Positions 60,390 through 64,000 of a stretch of DNA of 64,000 nucleotides are shown here, piece by piece. The stretch spans positions 93,826 to 157,825 of the forward strand of contig UQZJ01000002.1 of assembly GCA_900545495.1 (NCBI GenBank). The letters are read 5' to 3'. Every line of letters starts with the position of its first letter. Within the stretch, counting starts at the first letter, position 1. Position numbers and translations under genes: made by a program. The DNA comes from an uncultured Eubacteriales bacterium. GTDB taxonomy: Bacteria; Bacillota; Clostridia; Oscillospirales; Oscillospiraceae. The notes beneath the pieces are model-generated. The model had not been told where the DNA came from. It did not search any database and saw only the letters and a program-made list of their open reading frames with translations.

Positions 60390-61100
60390 CTATAGGGATA
60401 AGGGGTTTGCCAGGAAGGTTCCCACCATGGTGATGAACAGGCGTAGGCACCATGCGTTCATCAGCAGCAGAAATATCTGGCCGCCGAACATCCGGCACCA
60501 CGCCTTGAAGATGTTGGAGGTGGCCTGCGCCGCGCCCGTAGCAAAAGCCACCGGCGCCGTGAATACCAGAACGCCCAGGAGCACATAACGCTCCGCCGCC
60601 TCAAATAGCAGCTTGATATAGTTCCACGCCAATATGAGGACGAGGATCAGGGCGATTAGAGCCACCGCGCCGTTGGCGCAAACCCCAAGGATGGTAAGTA
60701 TGACCGAATTGAAGTCGGCAAAGTTCAGTGCGGGCAGTTCAGACGACATGATCCACGCGTAGGGTGTCCCGCCGATTTTCAGTATCAGCTCCACGATTTC
60801 ATCTGCGAAATAGGCCAGCAGAATAAATAGCACGGAGCGGATTGTCAGCTTTACCGGGTCTTCTGCCTCTACGCCTGCTATAAGGCCGTAGTTCTTGAAT
60901 AGCTGCCAGATCAGGTTCAGCAGGATCATGCCGATAGCCAGCGCCACGAAGATGTTGTACATCGTCTCCGCGGCAGGGAAGTAGCGCAGGAAGGTGGTCA
61001 TGTCGCAGCCCAGAGCCCCCAGCACAGAGGTGTTGATAAGGTCAAGGCCGTACATGACCTGTTCCGCGATCCATTCTACAATGCCATCTAATATGCCCAT
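60390..61100 (-). CDS. VirB6/TrbL-like polytopic transfer protein
   Basis: 236 residues with about six membrane helices (e.g. NIFVALAIGMILLNLIWQLF, SVLFILLAYFADEIVELILK, GAVALIALILVLILAWNYIK, YVLLGVLVFTAPVAFATGAA). The motif GAAQATSNIFKAWCRMFGG between the last helices is typical of TrbL/VirB6-type proteins in clostridial ICEs. It would form the membrane pore of the T4SS. Ribosome site GAAAGGAGAAGTGCT. Confidence 0.85.
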   Translation of the reverse strand: MGILDGIVEWIAEQVMYGLDLINTSVLGALGCDMTTFLRYFPAAETMYNIFVALAIGMILLNLIWQLFKNYGLIAGVEAEDPVKLTIRSVLFILLAYFADEIVELILKIGGTPYAWIMSSELPALNFADFNSVILTILGVCANGAVALIALILVLILAWNYIKLLFEAAERYVLLGVLVFTAPVAFATGAAQATSNIFKAWCRMFGGQIFLLLMNAWCLRLFITMVGTFLANPLSL

Positions 61101-61134
61101 AGCACTTCTCCTTTCTCAGCCGGGCAGCTTGGCG

Positions 61135-61506
61135 TTATCCGTTCCATCTGCCATCCGCGAAGAAGGGCGTCACATAGGACATGATGAAGCCCAAACCGTT
61201 AAGGATTGCCCATGTGATGATGATACGCTTGAGCCATGCGCGGCTCTCGTCCACAGTGCGGCCGCTGCGGGAGAAGTTCATCATCAGCAGTGCCACCGAC
61301 GCGGTGACAATGGCGGCAATGGTGGAGATAAGAAGAATCTGGTTATAGACATCCTTCATGATCTCATTGGCCTTCTCCCAGACGGTGGCGGCAAAGACAG
61401 GCTGGCAAAGCATTGCGGCCACGGTCACGCCCGCGAAGGCCGCGTATAGTGCCATGCCGGGACTTGCCCTGTGGAGATGTGTCTTGGTCAGGTCATGTTT
61501 TTTCAC
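61135..61506 (-). CDS. VirB2/TrbC-like small transfer protein
   Basis: 123 residues from GTG at 61506, preceded by AGGAGGTATCACGA; the longer frame to 61701 covers the promoter and leader hairpin. A signal-like first helix (ends CQPVFAAT), then two helices (ILLISTIAAIVTASVALLMM and IIITWAILNGLGFIMSYVTP) with a short charged loop, the arrangement of VirB2/TrbC pilins. First gene of the T4SS operon after the shared promoter at 61.66 kb. Confidence 0.8.
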   Translation of the reverse strand: MKKHDLTKTHLHRASPGMALYAAFAGVTVAAMLCQPVFAATVWEKANEIMKDVYNQILLISTIAAIVTASVALLMMNFSRSGRTVDESRAWLKRIIITWAILNGLGFIMSYVTPFFADGRWNG

Positions 61507-61595
61507 TCGTGATACCTCCTGTGATAGAAAAGATGTGGGGGGGCCGCTCCCTAAAAGCCGACCCTCTTGGGCTGCCCAAATACCCGGAAACAAAA

Positions 61596-61621
61596 TAACA
61601 CCACCCCGTAGGATGGTGTTA
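61596..61621. terminator. Leader hairpin downstream of the 61.66-kb promoter
   Basis: TAACACCA (61596-61603) pairs with TGGTGTTA (61614-61621). On the minus strand it is followed by TTTTGTTTCC. Placed about 30 bases after the expected start of transcription, as the hairpin behind the 49.46-kb promoter is, so an attenuator or antitermination site is likely. Confidence 0.65.
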
Positions 61622-61655
61622 CTCGTATCGCCTTGGCATAGTTTTGAGCATACAC

Positions 61656-61702
61656 AGTATAGCACACTTGGATTTACGCCGAAATCGCAAAACCGTGCCA
61701 AT
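61656..61702 (-). promoter_or_regulatory. Conserved 47-bp promoter block, copy 2 (T4SS operon)
   Basis: Second copy of the block at 49459-49505: same extended -10 TGCTATACT, same 9-base spacing to GATTTCGGCGTAAATC, same ATTGGCAC at the far end. Lies about 150 bases before the VirB2-like gene. Confidence 0.75.
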
Positions 61703-61734
61703 GTTGTGGCGGGAGAGTGCCATTGGAGATCGGG

Positions 61735-62268
61735 TCATGTATTTGCTTCCGGCACAAACTTTTCCAGCAGTGCCAGACTCTCCTTGGACGAATACCCCCA
61801 CAGCACCGAGCTCAAGGCATCAATCGCCATCTGACGCTTGCGGAAGTAAGTACGGTAGCTGATGTCCCGGATGTGCGGCTCCAGCTTTTCGATGATCTCC
61901 TGCGTGTTCGCCAACTGCTGCGGTGACAGGTAGGTGTAGTACAGGAGCCAGTAATAGCTCTCACCGTACTTGTGCTTTGTCCGCAGCAGCTCCACGGAGG
62001 TATCCAGCAGCTTCAGCATCTTGTAGCTGCGCTCGATGCAGCGGGCGTGATCCTCGATTGACGACCCTTCAAAGGTGACACCGGCCACATAGAGGGATTC
62101 CAGAAATTCCTCTATGCTGCTGCCATACTCGATCTGGAACTGCCGACGTACCTGCTGCACGGACAGTTCCAGGCTCCACACCACGTCCCGGTACTTGCGC
62201 AGCAGCATCCATGTATCATGGTACAAGGGATTCTCGGTCACTTTGGGTTCTTGTGCAGTCTTTTTCAT
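61735..62268 (-). CDS. Hypothetical helical protein
   Basis: 177 residues, all-helical and acidic/basic mixed: YRDVVWSLELSVQQVRRQFQ, then HARCIERSYKMLKLLDTSVE. No membrane segment. The start ATG follows AAGGAGGCCGAACG and overlaps the stop of the upstream gene (62265-62268), so it is co-translated with the winged-helix protein. Frequently such pairs head clostridial ICE transfer regions. Function unknown. Confidence 0.65.
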   Translation of the reverse strand: MKKTAQEPKVTENPLYHDTWMLLRKYRDVVWSLELSVQQVRRQFQIEYGSSIEEFLESLYVAGVTFEGSSIEDHARCIERSYKMLKLLDTSVELLRTKHKYGESYYWLLYYTYLSPQQLANTQEIIEKLEPHIRDISYRTYFRKRQMAIDALSSVLWGYSSKESLALLEKFVPEANT

Positions 62269-63401
62269 CGTTCGGCCTCCTTATCGCCGCGCATCCCGGT
62301 CGGGTGCAATCTGAGTTCAAAGTGATAGACTTCCTGAGCATCACCGCAGGTGACCACCAGTTGAAGCCACCGGCGCAGCGGAGGCACCCCTTCTATTGTA
62401 ACCTCGCAGTCGTCGGATAATGGTAATAACATATACTTGGATTTAGGGCATGACGCACACGGCAGCCCTTGTGCCACAAGGATCTCCCGCATCTTACGCT
62501 CGATTCGATGGCGGTTCATTTCTGAAACGCTACCGGCCTCATTTGAACCGCTGGATGCCGCAGTAGTCAGGGCGGTTTCTTCCTGAAGCTCCAGCTTGAT
62601 GCCAAGGCTCATGGCGATCTCTTCCTTGTCCACCACAATGTCAGAGATTTGGAACATGGTGGAGAGATAGTTTTGGAGATAGATCGTGGTGCCATGTGTG
62701 CCGGGGAAGGTTGCCAGTTGCAGATAGCCGCGCTCCGCCATGCGCTTGAGGTATCGGCCAGCGGTCGCCTTAGAGATGCCCCATCGGGATGCCAGCTCCG
62801 CATAGCTGACCAGCGGACAGCCTGTACCATTGCGGAGATAAACCACCGGCCCGACATCTGAGCCAAGGACTTGCGGATCGTTATAGACGGTGTTCAGCCA
62901 CAGATCCAGCACGGCATCCATCTCTGAGCAGTGACCGGCGCTGACCAGCTCCGTGGCTGTGGAGACAGGGAAGAAGAAAAAGCCGGTATCCTTCTGACAG
63001 GGCGCATTGTAGTCGAGGATCGTATTGTGGCGCCGCCAGCCGCGAATCTTGAATTTGACCAGCTTGCCATGTCCGAGAACAAGAAAACTGATAAGCCCTT
63101 TCTTTTGCAGTCCCTCCAAAGCGGCCAAGGTCTGGCGGCGGAAGCGTGTGCGGAAACACCGGGACAATTCCTCCACAGACATGATCCATTCGCCGGGGTA
63201 GATGGTGTAACTAATGCCATCAATGCGCTTGTATGAGGTGCGGAAGTTGGCATAGGCGCATAGCACGACAAAATAAAAAAGACCGGAGCCTCCGCTCACG
63301 CGAATGCTCCGGTCTGCTATCAAGGCTTGCACGAACTGTCGGTAGATCCGGCATCGTGGATAGTCTACGATCTGTTTGATCTCAAGTGTATATTCTGACA
63401 T
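62265..63401 (-). CDS. Winged-helix protein, possible replication initiator or regulator
   Basis: 378 residues. Two DNA-binding-like parts: WIMSVEELSRCFRTRFRRQT with LAALEGLQKKGLISF, and VSYAELASRWGISKATAGRY with LKRMAERGYLQLATF. This double winged-helix layout is typical of initiator-like or regulatory proteins of mobile elements. The C-terminus has CASCPKSKYMLLPLSDDC, perhaps a metal site. CAGGAGGTTTCC precedes the ATG. First gene of the leftward transfer cluster, just inside the right end, which fits a role in replication of the excised element or in control of transfer. Confidence 0.65.
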   Translation of the reverse strand: MSEYTLEIKQIVDYPRCRIYRQFVQALIADRSIRVSGGSGLFYFVVLCAYANFRTSYKRIDGISYTIYPGEWIMSVEELSRCFRTRFRRQTLAALEGLQKKGLISFLVLGHGKLVKFKIRGWRRHNTILDYNAPCQKDTGFFFFPVSTATELVSAGHCSEMDAVLDLWLNTVYNDPQVLGSDVGPVVYLRNGTGCPLVSYAELASRWGISKATAGRYLKRMAERGYLQLATFPGTHGTTIYLQNYLSTMFQISDIVVDKEEIAMSLGIKLELQEETALTTAASSGSNEAGSVSEMNRHRIERKMREILVAQGLPCASCPKSKYMLLPLSDDCEVTIEGVPPLRRWLQLVVTCGDAQEVYHFELRLHPTGMRGDKEAER

Positions 63402-63465
63402 GGAAACCTCCTGAAATATTCCTCCATAATGGGACGCATCGTGTTATATTGACACAGCGTAAAAG

Positions 63466-63517
63466 TGGCGCAGCATTACCGACGGCGGAAAGGAGTCCCG
63501 TTAGTAATGCTGCGCCA
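63466..63517. other. Long perfect hairpin upstream of the transfer cluster (oriT/ori or terminator candidate)
   Basis: TGGCGCAGCATTAC (63466-63479) pairs perfectly with GTAATGCTGCGCCA (63504-63517); the 24-base loop is GC-rich. It is in the non-coding right end, 64 bases before the winged-helix gene. The region 63402-63828 has no convincing gene. Confidence 0.5.
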
Positions 63518-63680
63518 TTGTGCTATTTAGCGTTGGTACGATTCGTATGCCTGATGGTCTGTTTCTTGTTCTGTCCGAACCCCAATGAACTGAACCCCTT
63601 AGAGGTAAAAACCTAAAGGTGCGTTTCTTGCGTGGTTGGGCCAACAAAATCGGTCATCTCATGGCTCTTCACTTGGAGTT

Positions 63681-63701
63681 GACACCAACGCTGACACCAA
63701 C
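63681..63701. repeat. Short direct repeats near the attachment site (possible integrase arm sites)
   Basis: GACACCAAC at 63681-63689 and again at 63693-63701, 12-base period, about 130 bases inside the presumed right end. Such repeats near att sites are often arm-type binding sites for the integrase N-terminal domain. Confidence 0.45.
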
Positions 63702-63828
63702 CGCTGTAAGATTTCATGGTACGGGATGGGAGTAAAGACGAATACAGATTCCTCCGAACCCTTGAAAATACTGACTTCCTGGGATCATATGCGCCACTAT
63801 GGGACTATAAGAAATTCACGGTGCATTT

Positions 63829-63873
63829 CTCATAACCCGGAGGTCGGAGGTTCAAGTCCTCCCTCCGCAACCA
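63829..63873 (+). pseudogene. Partial tRNA-Met (CAT): 3' half marking the right attachment site
   Basis: The sequence has the anticodon loop CTCATAA (anticodon CAT, 63831-63833), variable loop, intact T-arm GGAGG-TTCAAGT-CCTCC, acceptor strand CTCCGCA and encoded ACCA. The 5' half is missing: bases before 63829 do not pair with the anticodon stem or acceptor strand. This is the displaced 3' end left when an element integrates in a tRNA gene; the restored gene should lie left of the window near the integrase. Confidence 0.85.
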
Positions 63874-63902
63874 TCTTGAGTGACCAAAATAGATACACTC
63901 AC

Positions 63903-63939
63903 CTGAAACCCCTGAGAAATCAGGGGTTTCAGCGTTTTT
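63903..63939 (+). terminator. tRNA-operon terminator flanking the element
   Basis: CTGAAACCCCTGA (63903-63915), GAAA loop, TCAGGGGTTTCAG (63920-63932), then GTG-free CG and five T (63935-63939). A perfect 13-bp helix, about 30 bases after the tRNA end, the usual terminator of a tRNA gene. From 63874 on the sequence is probably host chromosome; no gene is seen in the last 60 bases. Confidence 0.85.
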
Positions 63940-64000
63940 ATGCCTTGTTTTTTCAAAGCGTGTTTTATAGATACACAAGGGCATTTCAGAGCGTTAGGCA

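Noticed and set aside
63386..63616. Plus-strand 76-codon frame at the right end
   Set aside because: Crosses the long hairpin, lacks a ribosome site and shows no recognisable sequence.
63790..63873. Complete tRNA gene at the right end
   Set aside because: D-arm, 5' acceptor strand and 5' anticodon stem are absent; only the 3' part fits.

Overview
The window is almost entirely one integrative and conjugative element (ICE) of a Gram-positive gut-type Clostridia (Bacillota). The organism is inferred from the strong AGGAGG ribosome sites, the sortase-assembled pilus, the RsgI-like anti-sigma factor, lipoprotein signals and a transfer apparatus of clostridial ICE type; I cannot name a species. 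A tyrosine integrase is cut by the left edge. At 63829-63873 lies the displaced 3' part of a tRNA-Met gene followed by a terminator, so the right end of the element is probably there and its left end just outside the window. Nearly all genes from 18.7 kb onward read leftward; the left cargo island reads rightward.

Layout. (1) 1-1.0 kb: integrase. (2) 1.16-1.65 kb: promoter, a folded RNA without an ORF and an intrinsic terminator, probably a free-standing non-coding RNA. (3) 1.7-18.7 kb, plus strand: cargo island with a HNH-repeat-like protein, two transcobalamin-like (DUF4430) proteins, a MacB/LolD-type ABC exporter with a large surface protein, a 1371-residue multidomain protein with a helical-barrel-like region, and a 1774-residue InlB-repeat protein holding a 909-bp apparently perfect tandem duplication. 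(4) 18.7-21 kb: SOS-type Y-family polymerase with a LexA-like box, a frameshifted companion gene and a pepD fragment. (5) 21-25.3 kb: ECF sigma/anti-sigma pair bracketed by a 259-bp direct repeat derived from the end of the parR-like gene, then parM. (6) 25.4-41.3 kb: ICE maintenance and DNA metabolism: AAA ATPase/DUF234, methylase-helicase fusion, DUF4942-like, DUF932, SSB, AbiE toxin-antitoxin, two further sigma-like factors and small proteins. (7) 41.3-49.2 kb: inserted AAA ATPase/DUF4143, then a pilus operon (two sortases, LPKTG backbone pilin, thioester tip adhesin) and a lipoprotein. (8) 49.5-63.4 kb: type IV secretion/transfer genes (S1-domain protein, VirD4, winged-helix protein, DUF proteins, VirB4, C39-like peptidase, VirB6-like and VirB2-like proteins) and two leading regulatory/replication-like genes.

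How the parts fit. The T4SS genes and the lipoprotein-pilus genes appear to share regulation: each is preceded by the same 47-bp promoter block (41 of 47 bases identical) with a hairpin terminator just downstream, suggesting that the covalent pilus is a mating-adhesion part of the conjugation machine. ParM and its ParR-like partner have iteron-like repeats upstream, and related repeats lie in front of VirB4's downstream neighbours at 55.14 kb. No relaxase is recognisable in the window. The most unusual cargo is the set of secreted proteins resembling both halves of animal intrinsic factor/transcobalamin, next to an ABC transporter; a role in capturing corrinoids or similar ligands is inference only.
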